Source: Alterluteimonas quercicellularis (GTDB taxonomy: Bacteria > Pseudomonadota > Gammaproteobacteria > Xanthomonadales > Xanthomonadaceae). Taken from it: a stretch of DNA of 64,000 nucleotides. This document shows, in pieces, positions 1-7,975 of this stretch. A model generated the notes under the pieces. The model was not told the origin of the DNA. It saw only the letters and a program-made list of their open reading frames with translations, and made no database searches. Every line of letters begins with the position of its first letter. Within the stretch, counting starts at the first letter, position 1. The translations under genes were made by a program, and so were the position numbers. The stretch covers positions 26,783-90,782 of the forward strand of contig NZ_JAIWPR010000026.1 of NCBI RefSeq assembly GCF_021191635.1, read 5' to 3'.

Positions 1-1353
1 GCCTTCGTCCTCCGGGAAGAAGCGCAGCGCGCGCACGCGGCCGTCCTCCCCGCGCTCGAACACGATGCGCGAAAACCCTTCCTCGAACAGGAACACGTCC
101 GGCGCGACCGGGATCAGCGGATAGGCCTGGCCGCCGGTGCGCTGCGAGGTGAGCCGGCCGTCCTCGACGCGCAGCACGCGCGCATCGGCGGCGGCGAGAC
201 GGTAGACGCCTTCGTACTCGCGCAGCGTGGCCTCGCCGACCTCGATCGCGGTCTTCTCCGGGTACGGGCGGCCGATCGCCTGCGCGGCGAGCAGGTGGGC
301 GAAGCGGCCGGTGCCGAGCATGCCGGGGCTGCCCGCATCGGCGTTGTACAGCACGGCCACGGTGGTGGCGCTGTCTGGCAGGTACAGCAGGTAGCTGGAG
401 AAGCCGAAGATGCCGCCGCCATGCTGACGCGCCGGTTCGCCGCGCAGGGTATCGGCGAACAGGCCGTAGCCGTAGCGGTGTTCCGCGGCCTTGCCGGCGG
501 GCATGACCATGCGCCGGTAGCTCTCGGCCGACAGCGCGCGCCCGCCGTGCAGCGCGCGGTTCCAGGCCAGCAGGTCGTCCACCGTGGACACCAGCGCACC
601 GGCCGCGTGGGGCTGCGTCATGCTGAGGAAGCGCGCCGCCGCCCAGCGCTCGTCCTGGCGCGTGTAGCCGGCCGCGTGACCGGCGATCACGCCGTCGGCG
701 GCGTTGCCGTAGCCGGTGCGCGCCAGGCCGAGCGGGCGGAAGAACGCCTGGTCGAGATAGGCGTGCCAGGGCATGCCGCTGGCGGCCTCGATCACCGCGC
801 CGACCAGGACGTAGCCGGAGTTGTTGTAGCGCCAGTCCGCGCCCGGCGCGAAATCCGGCGGCTCGTCCTTGAAGCTGTCGATCAGCTGCGCGGTGGTCAC
901 GTCCATCCGCACCGGCCCCTCCATCAGGCCGGGAATGCCGGTGTAGCTGCGGACGCCCGAGGTGTGGTCGAGCAGCATCGCGACGGTGATCGCGTCGCCG
1001 TTCGGATAGCCGGGGACGAACTTCGTCAACGGATCGTCCAGCGACAGCGCCCCGTCCTCGGCCAGCTTCAGCACCGCCGCCGCCGCGAACTGCTTGGTCA
1101 CCGATCCGATCCGGAACACGTGGTCCGGCGACAGCGGCACCTCCAGTTCCAGGCTGGCGCGGCCGCAGGCGTCGCGGTACAGCACCTCGTCGCCGCGCGC
1201 CACCAGCACCGCCATGCCCGGCGCCGCCCGGTCGCAGTTGGCGGCCAGCGCGCGCGCCGCGAACGCGGCGACCTCGTGTTTCGTCGGCGGCGCCGCATGC
1301 GCCTGGACGCACGACGCCAGCAGCAGGAGTGCGATCGGAAGCAGGCGCGGCAT
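1..1353 (-). CDS. Serine hydrolase, beta-lactamase/DD-peptidase family (C-terminus outside window)
   Basis: The 451 visible residues form a beta-lactamase-fold serine hydrolase (class C / EstB / D-Ala-D-Ala carboxypeptidase superfamily). Seen: an N-terminal hydrophobic segment followed by LASC near residues 12-15, which could be a lipobox or part of an ordinary signal peptide; the nucleophile motif SVTK at about 84-87; YNN at about 176-178; and an HGG motif further on, replacing KTG. Members of this family act in the periplasm on peptides, esters or peptidoglycan, and the substrate cannot be told from sequence. The reading frame is open to base 1, so the C-terminus lies outside the window. 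A second, only distantly similar hydrolase lies at 2323-3708 with the aadA-like gene between them. Nothing indicates a true antibiotic-hydrolysing beta-lactamase. Confidence 0.85.
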   Translation of the reverse strand, partial: MPRLLPIALLLLASCVQAHAAPPTKHEVAAFAARALAANCDRAAPGMAVLVARGDEVLYRDACGRASLELEVPLSPDHVFRIGSVTKQFAAAAVLKLAEDGALSLDDPLTKFVPGYPNGDAITVAMLLDHTSGVRSYTGIPGLMEGPVRMDVTTAQLIDSFKDEPPDFAPGADWRYNNSGYVLVGAVIEAASGMPWHAYLDQAFFRPLGLARTGYGNAADGVIAGHAAGYTRQDERWAAARFLSMTQPHAAGALVSTVDDLLAWNRALHGGRALSAESYRRMVMPAGKAAEHRYGYGLFADTLRGEPARQHGGGIFGFSSYLLYLPDSATTVAVLYNADAGSPGMLGTGRFAHLLAAQAIGRPYPEKTAIEVGEATLREYEGVYRLAAADARVLRVEDGRLTSQRTGGQAYPLIPVAPDVFLFEEGFSRIVFERGEDGRVRALRFFPEDEG

Positions 1354-1491
1354 GGGCGTCTCGCAGGGAGGGCTCGGGCCGATGGTGCAGGCAGGCGCCA
1401 CCGCATGGCGACCGCCGGAAGTCACAGCCGCGGCACCGCTTTCCGGTGAGCGCCGCTGCGCGCGCGGTCCGCTGGCGCCTACACTTCGCGC

Positions 1492-2256
1492 ATGTATCCG
1501 ATCCCCCCGCCGCAGGCGATGGACGCCGCCGTCTTCCTGCGCGAACGCCTCGGCGACACGCTGCTCGCGACCTGGTTGTACGGCTCCTTCGCCGACGGCG
1601 GCCTGCGCCCCGGCAGCGACCTCGACCTGCTGTGCGCACTGCGCCGCCCGCTATCGGGCGACGAGCGCGCCGCGGTCATGGCCGGCCTGCTGGCCCGCTC
1701 CGCACCGCCCGGGCATGCCGCGCTGCGCCCGCTGGAGGTCACCTGCGTGGTACTGGCGGCCGTATCGCCCTGGCGCCACCCGGCGATGCGCGAGCTGCAG
1801 TTCGGCGAATGGCTGCGCGACGCACTGGCGGCGGGCCGCGTACCGCCTGCCGAGCCCGATCCGGACCTGGCGCTGCTGCTGACCCAGGCGCGCGCGAACG
1901 GCATCGCCCTGCACGGGCCCGCAGCGGCCACGTTGCTGCCCGAGGTGCCGGCGCGGGACGCGCGCGACGCGATCGTGGCGATGCTGCCCGGCGTGGCGCA
2001 GCACCTGGACGGCGAGGAACTGCACGCGCTGCTGACGCTGGCGCGCATGTGGATCACGCTGCGCTGCGGGGACATCGTGCCGAAGGACGTCGCCGCCGCA
2101 CGGGTGGACGCCTGGCTGCCCGAAGCGCACCGCCCCGCGCTCGCCCGCGCGCGGGCGATCTACCTGGGCGACCTGGCGAACGACTGGACCGGCTGGTCGC
2201 CGCACGTGGCCGCCTGCGCCCGCTTCATGGCCGACGCCGCACTGCAAGAACCGTAG
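1492..2256 (+). CDS. AadA-like aminoglycoside (3'')(9) nucleotidyltransferase
   Basis: A 254-residue protein resembling ANT(3'')-I (AadA) enzymes, which adenylylate streptomycin and spectinomycin. The nucleotidyltransferase signature GSFADGGLRPGSDLDL (residues 31-46) supplies the two metal-binding Asp residues (43, 45). PLEVT near 80-84 contains the Glu that serves as catalytic base in AadA. LQFGEW near 102-107 keeps the Trp that contacts streptomycin, and the C-terminal helical domain has the conserved VPKDVAA segment. Length is close to AadA (about 260). There is no attC site, integrase or IS beside it, and its composition matches the neighbours, so it looks like a resident chromosomal homologue. 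Its TAG stop lies inside a palindromic repeat. Substrate range is inferred from family membership. Confidence 0.88.
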   Translation: MYPIPPPQAMDAAVFLRERLGDTLLATWLYGSFADGGLRPGSDLDLLCALRRPLSGDERAAVMAGLLARSAPPGHAALRPLEVTCVVLAAVSPWRHPAMRELQFGEWLRDALAAGRVPPAEPDPDLALLLTQARANGIALHGPAAATLLPEVPARDARDAIVAMLPGVAQHLDGEELHALLTLARMWITLRCGDIVPKDVAAARVDAWLPEAHRPALARARAIYLGDLANDWTGWSPHVAACARFMADAALQEP

Positions 2257-2275
2257 GAGCGCGCTCGCGCGCGAC
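2253..2275 (+). repeat. REP-like palindromic element
   Basis: A copy of the 23-base element that begins GTAGGAGCGCGC and ends GCGCGAC, with a self-complementary GCGCGC core. Its TAG is the stop codon of the aadA-like gene. A decayed inverted partner may lie at about 2295-2316. Confidence 0.85.
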
Positions 2276-2322
2276 GGGCTTTCCCTCGCGACCCGGCCAC
2301 GCGCGAGCATGCGCCTGCGGAT

Positions 2323-3708
2323 TCACTCCAGCGCCGCCAGCACCGCGGCGGCGAACGCGGCCACGTCGAAGCGCCGGCCGGCCGGGTCCTCGCCGCGGCG
2401 CACCAGCACCAGGTCGCGCGAGGGGACCACGACCACGAACTGGCCGCGGTTGCCGAACGCGGCGAAGGCGTCGGCCGGCACGCCCGGCGAGCGCTGCAGC
2501 AGCCACAGCGTGGCGCCGTAGCCGAACTCGCCGTCCGGCTGCGGGCCCGAGGGTGCGGTCGCGGCGCGCACCCAGCCGTCGGGCAGCAGCCGGCGGCCGC
2601 CGGCCACCCCGTCGCCCTGCAGCAGCAGGCCGAAGCGGGCGAGGTCGCGCGCGGTCGACCACACCTGGCTCGACAGCACGTAGCCGCCCTGCCAGTCGGT
2701 CTCGGCGTGGGTGCGGGTCATGCCCAGCGGCCAGAACAGCTCGGTGTAGGGGCGCGCCAGCGCACGGGCGTCGTCGCCGGTCGCCGCGCGCAGCGCATGT
2801 ACCGCCAGCACGCTGTCGTTGTTGGCGTAGCGGAAGCGGGTGCCGGGCGGCGCGGCCAGCGGCCACCCGGCGGCGGCCTCGGCCACGGTGGCGCCGCCGA
2901 AGTACAGCGCATCGGTCCGGTTGCCGGCGGTGTCGCTGTACAGGCCGCTGGCCATGCGCAGCAGCTGGTCGACGGTGATCGCCGCGCGCGGGTCGCCCGG
3001 CCGCCGCCATTCGGGCACCGGCGCCGGTGCGGACGCCTCCAGCACGCCCTGCGCCTCGGCCACGCCCACCAGCGCGCCGGCCAGGCTCTTGGCCACCGAC
3101 CAGGTCCGCTGCGCCACGTGCGGGCCGAAGCCCTCGCGATAGCGCTCGGCGACGATCTTCCCGCCCTGCACCACGACGACGGCGGTGGTCGCGTGGCCCT
3201 CGCCGAACCCGCTCGCGTCGAACGCGGCGGCGAGCGCGGCGTCCAGCGCACGGGCGTCGCCGCGCACCGGCGCGGTCGCGTCGCGTTCGCCCAGCGGCCA
3301 GGGCTGCGCGTCGAGGTCAGGCGCCGGCGCGTCGAAACGCGGCAGCGCCGCCGTCGCCGATGCGTCGGCGCCGATCGGCAGCTGCGCACAACCCAGGTTC
3401 GGCCGCCACGCCGCGATCCGCGGCGGCAGCGCGGGATCGAACGCGACCGAGACCGCGCGCGCCGAGGCGTCGATCGTCGCCTCCAGCGCCTGCACCTGCG
3501 CCTCGACCTCCGGGTAGATGCCGCGCAGTTCCACCGCCTCCACCTGCGCCGGATCACGGCCGGCGACGAAGTGCGCGCTGCACAGCGTCAGCGCCTTGTA
3601 GCCGGCGGCGATGGCGCGCGCATGCGCCTCGGGCGAGGCCGGCGGCACGGTCTGCGCCAGCGCGGGCGCGGCGGCGAGCAGGAGGACGGGCAGCAGCGGA
3701 AGGCGCAT
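2323..3708 (-). CDS. Secreted serine hydrolase, beta-lactamase family
   Basis: A 461-residue protein with a clear signal peptide (MRLPLLPVLLLAAAPALAQ) followed by a domain of about 130 residues without recognised motifs. A beta-lactamase-family catalytic domain then starts near residue 150. SVAK (204-207) is the nucleophile tetrad and YAN (294-296) the second catalytic motif, followed by a GNRGQ segment. Similar proteins are annotated as 6-aminohexanoate-dimer hydrolase or EstB-like enzymes; the substrate is unknown. A start nine bases upstream (MLPMRL) is equally possible. It is divergent from the Rrf2 gene and shares an 87-base intergenic region that carries a small palindrome, so joint regulation is plausible. 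Confidence 0.85.
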   Translation of the reverse strand: MRLPLLPVLLLAAAPALAQTVPPASPEAHARAIAAGYKALTLCSAHFVAGRDPAQVEAVELRGIYPEVEAQVQALEATIDASARAVSVAFDPALPPRIAAWRPNLGCAQLPIGADASATAALPRFDAPAPDLDAQPWPLGERDATAPVRGDARALDAALAAAFDASGFGEGHATTAVVVVQGGKIVAERYREGFGPHVAQRTWSVAKSLAGALVGVAEAQGVLEASAPAPVPEWRRPGDPRAAITVDQLLRMASGLYSDTAGNRTDALYFGGATVAEAAAGWPLAAPPGTRFRYANNDSVLAVHALRAATGDDARALARPYTELFWPLGMTRTHAETDWQGGYVLSSQVWSTARDLARFGLLLQGDGVAGGRRLLPDGWVRAATAPSGPQPDGEFGYGATLWLLQRSPGVPADAFAAFGNRGQFVVVVPSRDLVLVRRGEDPAGRRFDVAAFAAAVLAALE

Positions 3709-3772
3709 CGGCAGCATCCGGGAAGACGGATGCGCAGTCTGCCCCAGGCGCGCCGGGACTTGCCCATGGGGC

Positions 3773-3786
3773 ATTATCGTAATAAT
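3773..3786. promoter_or_regulatory. Candidate operator between serine hydrolase and Rrf2 regulator
   Basis: ATTAT-CGTA-ATAAT, an inverted repeat in an AT-rich patch that stands out from the GC-rich surroundings. It ends nine bases before the rrf2-type start codon. An Rrf2 protein binding here would block its own promoter and could also affect the divergent hydrolase. Inferred from position and symmetry only. Confidence 0.45.
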
Positions 3787-3795
3787 CTGAGTTAC

Positions 3796-4257
3796 ATGAA
3801 GCGCGACAGCCGCCTGTCCTCGGTCCTCCACGTGCTGCTGCACATGGCGCAGCACGACGGCCCGCTGACCTCCGACACCCTGGCCCGGGCGCTGGGCACG
3901 AACCCCGTGGTCGTGCGCCGCACGCTCGCCAGCCTGCGCGAACGCGGCTACGTGGCCTCGGCCAAAGGCCCGGGCGGCGGCTGGACGCTGGCCCGCGACC
4001 TGCGCACGGTGACCCTGCTGGACATCTACCGCGCGGTCGGCGAACCGACGGTGTTCGCGATGGGCCATCGCGTGGAACACCCGGAATGCGCCGTCGAGCA
4101 GGCGGTCAACGCCGCCCTCGACACCGCCTTCCGCGACGCGGAGGCGCTGCTGATCGCGCGCCTGGGCGAGGTGACGCTGGCCGACCTGGCCGCCTCCTTC
4201 GCGCAGCGGATGCCGCGGCGCCCCCTGCCCGCCTGCGAGCGCGCGCGCCATGCCTGA
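3796..4257 (+). CDS. Rrf2 family transcriptional regulator
   Basis: 153 residues. The N-terminal winged helix (LTSDTLARALGTNPVVVRRTLASLRERGYV, residues about 26-55, followed by the KGPGGGW wing) is typical of Rrf2 proteins. The three clustered cysteines that hold an Fe-S cluster in IscR and NsrR are absent; only isolated Cys residues occur, so this resembles the cluster-free YwnA/CymR-type branch. Its stop overlaps the start of the downstream flavoprotein gene by eight bases, indicating one transcript and translational coupling. It probably controls that flavoprotein, perhaps in response to thiol or oxidative stress. The ATG was chosen because the Rrf2 homology begins directly after it. Confidence 0.87.
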   Translation: MKRDSRLSSVLHVLLHMAQHDGPLTSDTLARALGTNPVVVRRTLASLRERGYVASAKGPGGGWTLARDLRTVTLLDIYRAVGEPTVFAMGHRVEHPECAVEQAVNAALDTAFRDAEALLIARLGEVTLADLAASFAQRMPRRPLPACERARHA

Positions 4258-5140
4258 GACCTTCGATGCCGTGGTCGTCGGCGGCAGCTACGCCGGCCTG
4301 TCGGCCGCCCTGCAGCTGGCGCGGGCGCGCCAGCGCGTTCTCGTCGTCGACGCCGGCCGGCGCCGCAACCGATTCGCGGCCGCCTCCCACGGCCTGATCG
4401 GGCAGGACGGGCGCCCGCCCGAGGCGATCGCCGCCGACGCCCGCGCCCAGGTGCTGGCCTATCCGACCGTGCAGTGGCGGCAGGCGAACGCGGTGCGCGC
4501 CGAGGGCGAGATCGAGCGCTTCGCGGTCGAGGACGACAGCGGCGCGCGCGTGGCCGCACGCCGGCTGGTGCTGGCCACCGGCGTGGTCGACACGCTGCCG
4601 GCCATCGAGGGCCTGCAGGCGCGCTGGGGCCGCAGCGTCTTCCACTGCCCGTACTGCCACGGCTACGAGCTGGACCGCGGCCGCATCGGGGTGATCGCCA
4701 CCGGCGAGGTCTCGATGCACCAGGCGCTGATGCTGCCGGACTGGGGCACGGTGACGTTCTTCCTAGACGGCCGCTTCGCGCCCGACGAGGCACAGCGCGC
4801 CGCGCTCGCCGCGCGCGGGGTGGCGGTGGAACCGGCACGGATCGCCCGCGTCGCCGGCCACGCCACCGTCGAACTCGACGACGGCCGCAGCGTTGCCTGC
4901 GACGGCCTGTTCGTCGCCAGCCGCACCCACGTCGCCAGCCCGCTGGCCGGGCAGCTCGGCTGCGCCTTCGAGGACGGCCCGCTGGGCGCCTTCGTGCGCA
5001 CCGACGCGATGCAGGCCACCTCGGTCCCCGGCGTGTTCGCCTGCGGCGACGCCGCCCGCGGCGCGCACAGCGTGGCCCTGGCGATCGGCGACGGCGCGAT
5101 GGCCGGCGCCGCGACCCACCGCAGCCTGATGTTCGGCTGA
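4250..5140 (+). CDS. Thioredoxin-reductase-like NAD(P)/FAD-dependent oxidoreductase
   Basis: 296 residues. The FAD-binding Rossmann motif is VVVGGSYAGLSAA near 8-20, the redox-active CPYC pair (133-136, in CPYCHGYE) sits in the central domain, and an FACGDAARG motif near the C-terminus contacts the flavin. It is shorter than classical TrxB (about 320), and the NADPH-domain glycine motif is degenerate (GVIATGEVS), so the electron donor is uncertain. Members of this CPYCHGYE class are usually annotated as NAD(P)/FAD-dependent oxidoreductases of unknown acceptor. It overlaps the Rrf2 gene and is likely its main target. Confidence 0.85.
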   Translation: MPETFDAVVVGGSYAGLSAALQLARARQRVLVVDAGRRRNRFAAASHGLIGQDGRPPEAIAADARAQVLAYPTVQWRQANAVRAEGEIERFAVEDDSGARVAARRLVLATGVVDTLPAIEGLQARWGRSVFHCPYCHGYELDRGRIGVIATGEVSMHQALMLPDWGTVTFFLDGRFAPDEAQRAALAARGVAVEPARIARVAGHATVELDDGRSVACDGLFVASRTHVASPLAGQLGCAFEDGPLGAFVRTDAMQATSVPGVFACGDAARGAHSVALAIGDGAMAGAATHRSLMFG

Positions 5141-5202
5141 GCGCCCGGCGCGGCGCGCAGTATCATGTCGGCCCGGATTCCGACGCCTCCCGAGAAACGC
5201 GC

Positions 5203-5742
5203 ATGAAGCGATCGAAGACCACCGCGCTGCTGCTGATGAGCGCGGCGCCGCTGCTGCTCACCGCCTGCCAGCGCGAGCAGCCGGCCGAGGCCCAGGTGCA
5301 GGTGCGCGAGGGGCTCTACACCTCGGTGCAGCGCTGCATCGAGGTCACCGGCGAACCCGACACCTGCCGCACCGCATTCGAGCAGGCCCGCCAGCAGGCG
5401 GCCGACGCCGCGCCGCAGTACGCCAGCCGCGCCGAGTGCGCGCAGGAGTACCCTGCCGAGCAGTGCGTGGAGCAGCGCACCACCGCGGGCCATTCCTTCG
5501 TCGGCCCGATGATGGCCGGCTTCTTCCTCTCGCAGATGATGAGCGGCAACCGCGCCGGCCTGGCGCAGCCGCAGGCCGCGCCCGCCTGGCGCGACAAGAG
5601 CGACGGCTGGCTGCGTCCCTCCGGCGCGGCGGGCGCCGGCCGCGCCGCGCTGACGCCGGTCGCCGCCACCCCGGACCGCGCCACCACCGTCAATCGCGGC
5701 GGCTTCGGCGCCAGCAGCCGCGGCCGCAGCGTCGGCGGCTAG
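5203..5742 (+). CDS. YgiB-like DUF1190 lipoprotein
   Basis: 179 residues. The signal peptide ends with lipobox LTAC (Cys22), predicting a lipid-anchored envelope protein. The DUF1190 core runs from YTSVQRCIEVTG to about residue 95, contains paired cysteines, and is followed by a Gly/Ser/Arg-rich tail. The next gene, five bases downstream, is YgiC-like, which reproduces the ygiB-ygiC pair of enterobacteria. Function is unknown in the family. The tail is shorter than in E. coli YgiB (about 220 residues). Confidence 0.82.
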   Translation: MKRSKTTALLLMSAAPLLLTACQREQPAEAQVQVREGLYTSVQRCIEVTGEPDTCRTAFEQARQQAADAAPQYASRAECAQEYPAEQCVEQRTTAGHSFVGPMMAGFFLSQMMSGNRAGLAQPQAAPAWRDKSDGWLRPSGAAGAGRAALTPVAATPDRATTVNRGGFGASSRGRSVGG

Positions 5743-5746
5743 GCGG

Positions 5747-6928
5747 ATGCAGCGGGTGCCGATCGTCGAGCGCGGCGACTGGCGCGCGCGCGCCGCCGAG
5801 AGCGGCTTCCGCTTCCACACCCTCGACGGCGCCCGCTACTGGGACGAGCGCGCCTACTACGCCTTCACCCTGCGCCAGATCGAGGACGACCTGGAGGACC
5901 CCAGCGCCGAGCTGCACGCGATGGCGCTCGGCCTGGTCGACGAGATCGCCGGCAGCGAGGCGCTGATGCAGCGCCTGGCGATCCCCGAGCCGTTCCGCGA
6001 CTGGATCGCCGAGAGCTGGCGCCGGCGCGAGGGCCATCTCTACGGCCGCCTCGACTTCGCCTACGACGGCCGCGGCCCGGCCAAGCTGTACGAGCTGAAC
6101 TACGACACCCCGACCTCGCTGTTCGAGGCCGCGTTCTTCCAGTGGCAGTGGCTGGAGGACCAGCGCGAGGCCGGCCGCCTGCCGCGCTCGGCCGACCAGT
6201 TCAACTCGATCCACGAGGCGCTGGTCGAACGCTTCGGCGAACTGTCCACACAGCTGCCACCGCCGCTGCTGTTCGCCGCCGTGCGCGAGTCCGAGGAGGA
6301 CCGGGGCACCGTCGACTACCTGCGCGACTGCGCCGCGCAGGCCGGCCTGCACGGCGAGGCGATCGCGATCGAGGACATCGGCCTGTCCGCGGACGGGCGC
6401 TTCACCGACCTCGACGACACGGTGATCGGCGCGCTGTTCAAGCTGTACCCGCTGGAAGACCTGTTCGCCGAGGACTTCGGCCGCGCCCTGCCCGGTTCCG
6501 GCCTGCGCCTGCTCGAACCGCCGTGGAAGGCGCTGCTGAGCAACAAGGGCGTGCTGCCGCTGCTGTGGGAGCGCCATCGCGGGCACCCCAACCTGCTGGC
6601 GGCCGAGTTCGACGACGGCAGCGCCCTGCCCGCCGGCTGGGTGCGCAAGCCGCTGCACTCGCGCGAGGGCGCCAACGTCGCCATGCACCTGCCCGACGGC
6701 CGCTGGCTGGAAAGCGAAGGCCCGTATGCGGGCCCCTGCATCCGCCAGGCGCTGCATCCGCTGCCCGCGTTCGACGGCGGCTATCCGCTGGTCGGCAGCT
6801 GGGTGGTCGGCGACCGCGCCTGCGGCATCGGCATCCGCGAGGACGACGGCCCGATCACCCGCGACAGCGCGCGCTTCGTGCCGCACGCGATCGTCGACGG
6901 CCAGGCGCAGGGCGTGCTGTACGCCTGA
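5747..6928 (+). CDS. YgiC-like glutathionylspermidine synthase family ATP-grasp protein
   Basis: 393 residues. It aligns by motif with YgiC and the C-terminal synthetase domain of glutathionylspermidine synthetase: RLDFAYDGRGPAKLYELNYDTPTS near 100-125, SNKGVLPLLWERHRGHPNL in the middle, and RKPLHSREGANV near 300. These are ATP-grasp nucleotide and metal-binding segments. YgiC-type proteins lack the amidase half and their real substrate is not established. It is translated immediately after the YgiB-like lipoprotein gene and is presumably cotranscribed with it. Confidence 0.85.
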   Translation: MQRVPIVERGDWRARAAESGFRFHTLDGARYWDERAYYAFTLRQIEDDLEDPSAELHAMALGLVDEIAGSEALMQRLAIPEPFRDWIAESWRRREGHLYGRLDFAYDGRGPAKLYELNYDTPTSLFEAAFFQWQWLEDQREAGRLPRSADQFNSIHEALVERFGELSTQLPPPLLFAAVRESEEDRGTVDYLRDCAAQAGLHGEAIAIEDIGLSADGRFTDLDDTVIGALFKLYPLEDLFAEDFGRALPGSGLRLLEPPWKALLSNKGVLPLLWERHRGHPNLLAAEFDDGSALPAGWVRKPLHSREGANVAMHLPDGRWLESEGPYAGPCIRQALHPLPAFDGGYPLVGSWVVGDRACGIGIREDDGPITRDSARFVPHAIVDGQAQGVLYA

Positions 6929-6935
6929 GCCGGGT

Positions 6936-6958
6936 GTCGCGCGCAAGCGCGCTCCTAC
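6936..6958 (-). repeat. REP-like palindromic element
   Basis: A minus-orientation copy ending GCGCGCTCCTAC, directly after the YgiC-like stop codon. It forms a strong GC-rich hairpin and may attenuate or stabilise the upstream transcript. Confidence 0.85.
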
Positions 6959-7036
6959 AAGGACGCGCGACGCGCGGCCGGTCTCCCGCAGCCGGCGACC
7001 GATAGACTCGGCGGGCGCCCCTCACCGCACGAGGCC

Positions 7037-7477
7037 ATGTCCGCACTCAAGCCCTCCCTGTTCGCCCTGCTCGGCGGCGGCCTGCTCGGCGCGATGGTGT
7101 TCCTCAACGGCGCGCTGGCCGGGCACGTGCACCCGCTGGCTGCCAGCCTGGTCGTGCATCTGGTCGGCCTGGTCGTGGCGCTGGCGGTCCTCGCGCTGTG
7201 GCGGCCCGGGGCGACGGCGCGCACGGAGCGGCTGCCGCCCTGGTACTACGCCGCCGGCGTGTTCGGCGCGCTCGCGGTCGCGGGCACCGGGCTGACCGTC
7301 AACAGCCCGCTCGGCGTGTCGGGCACGGTGGCGCTGGTCGTGTTCGGCCAGATCGTCTACGGCGCCTGCAACGACCGCTTCGGCCTGCTCGGCTCGGCGC
7401 AGCGCCGCCTTACCCGCTGGGACGGCCTGCAGGCCGTCATGCTGCTGGCCGGCGTCGGACTGCTGCTCCATGACTGA
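7037..7477 (+). CDS. DMT-type transporter half, YdcZ/DUF606 family (first of pair)
   Basis: 146 residues with four to five hydrophobic segments (for example GGGLLGAMVFLNGALAG and AGVFGALAVAGTGLTV) and the conserved NSPLGVSGTVALVVFGQ stretch of the DUF606 (YdcZ) family. Members are half-size drug/metabolite transporters that work as paired subunits. Its last eight bases overlap the start of the next gene, a second DUF606 protein, so the two probably form one heteromeric membrane transporter. Substrate unknown. Confidence 0.83.
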   Translation: MSALKPSLFALLGGGLLGAMVFLNGALAGHVHPLAASLVVHLVGLVVALAVLALWRPGATARTERLPPWYYAAGVFGALAVAGTGLTVNSPLGVSGTVALVVFGQIVYGACNDRFGLLGSAQRRLTRWDGLQAVMLLAGVGLLLHD

Positions 7478-7934
7478 GCTGGGCGCGCTGGCGCTGGTGG
7501 CCATGGCCTGTGGCGCGTGCTTCGGCATCAACCGCGCCCTGCTCGGCCGCGTCGGGCGCCGGCTCGGCGCACCCGGCGCCTCCGTCGTCAACCACATCGG
7601 CGGCGCCCTGTTCCTGCTGCCCCTGGTCGCCCTGCTGCCCGCCGGCGCGCCGCAGCTGTTCGCCGCCGCGCTGCGGGCGCCGTGGTACGCGTTCCTGGGC
7701 GGCGCGATCGGCGCCCTGTTCGTCATGATCACCAGCTGGGTGATCCCGCGCATCGGCGTGATGAAGACCACCGTGCTGTTCGTCAGCGGCCAGATGGTGA
7801 CCAGCACCCTCATCGACCTCGTGCAGGACCGGCTGCAGTCCCCGCCCAGGGCCGCCGCCGGCGTCGCCCTGATCGTCGCCGGCGTGGTGCTCGGCGAGGT
7901 CTTCAAGCAGCGGGCACGCCGCGAGGCGGACTGA
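7470..7934 (+). CDS. DMT-type transporter half, YdcZ/DUF606 family (second of pair)
   Basis: 154 residues with about five transmembrane segments and the family signature VVNHIGGALFLLPLVALL, followed by GGAIGALFVMITSWVIPRIGV. It is paralogous to the preceding gene and overlaps it by eight bases, so stoichiometric expression of both halves is likely. The two halves have diverged, which favours a heterodimer over simple gene duplication. Substrate unknown. Confidence 0.83.
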   Translation: MTELGALALVAMACGACFGINRALLGRVGRRLGAPGASVVNHIGGALFLLPLVALLPAGAPQLFAAALRAPWYAFLGGAIGALFVMITSWVIPRIGVMKTTVLFVSGQMVTSTLIDLVQDRLQSPPRAAAGVALIVAGVVLGEVFKQRARREAD

Positions 7935-7975
7935 ATCGCAACGGCGCCCGCCGCGTCGATCGACACCACAGGGGG

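Noticed and set aside
1..1353. Class C beta-lactamase
   Set aside because: SVTK and YNN are present but KTG is replaced by HGG, as in EstB-like and DD-peptidase-like proteins, so antibiotic hydrolysis is not supported.
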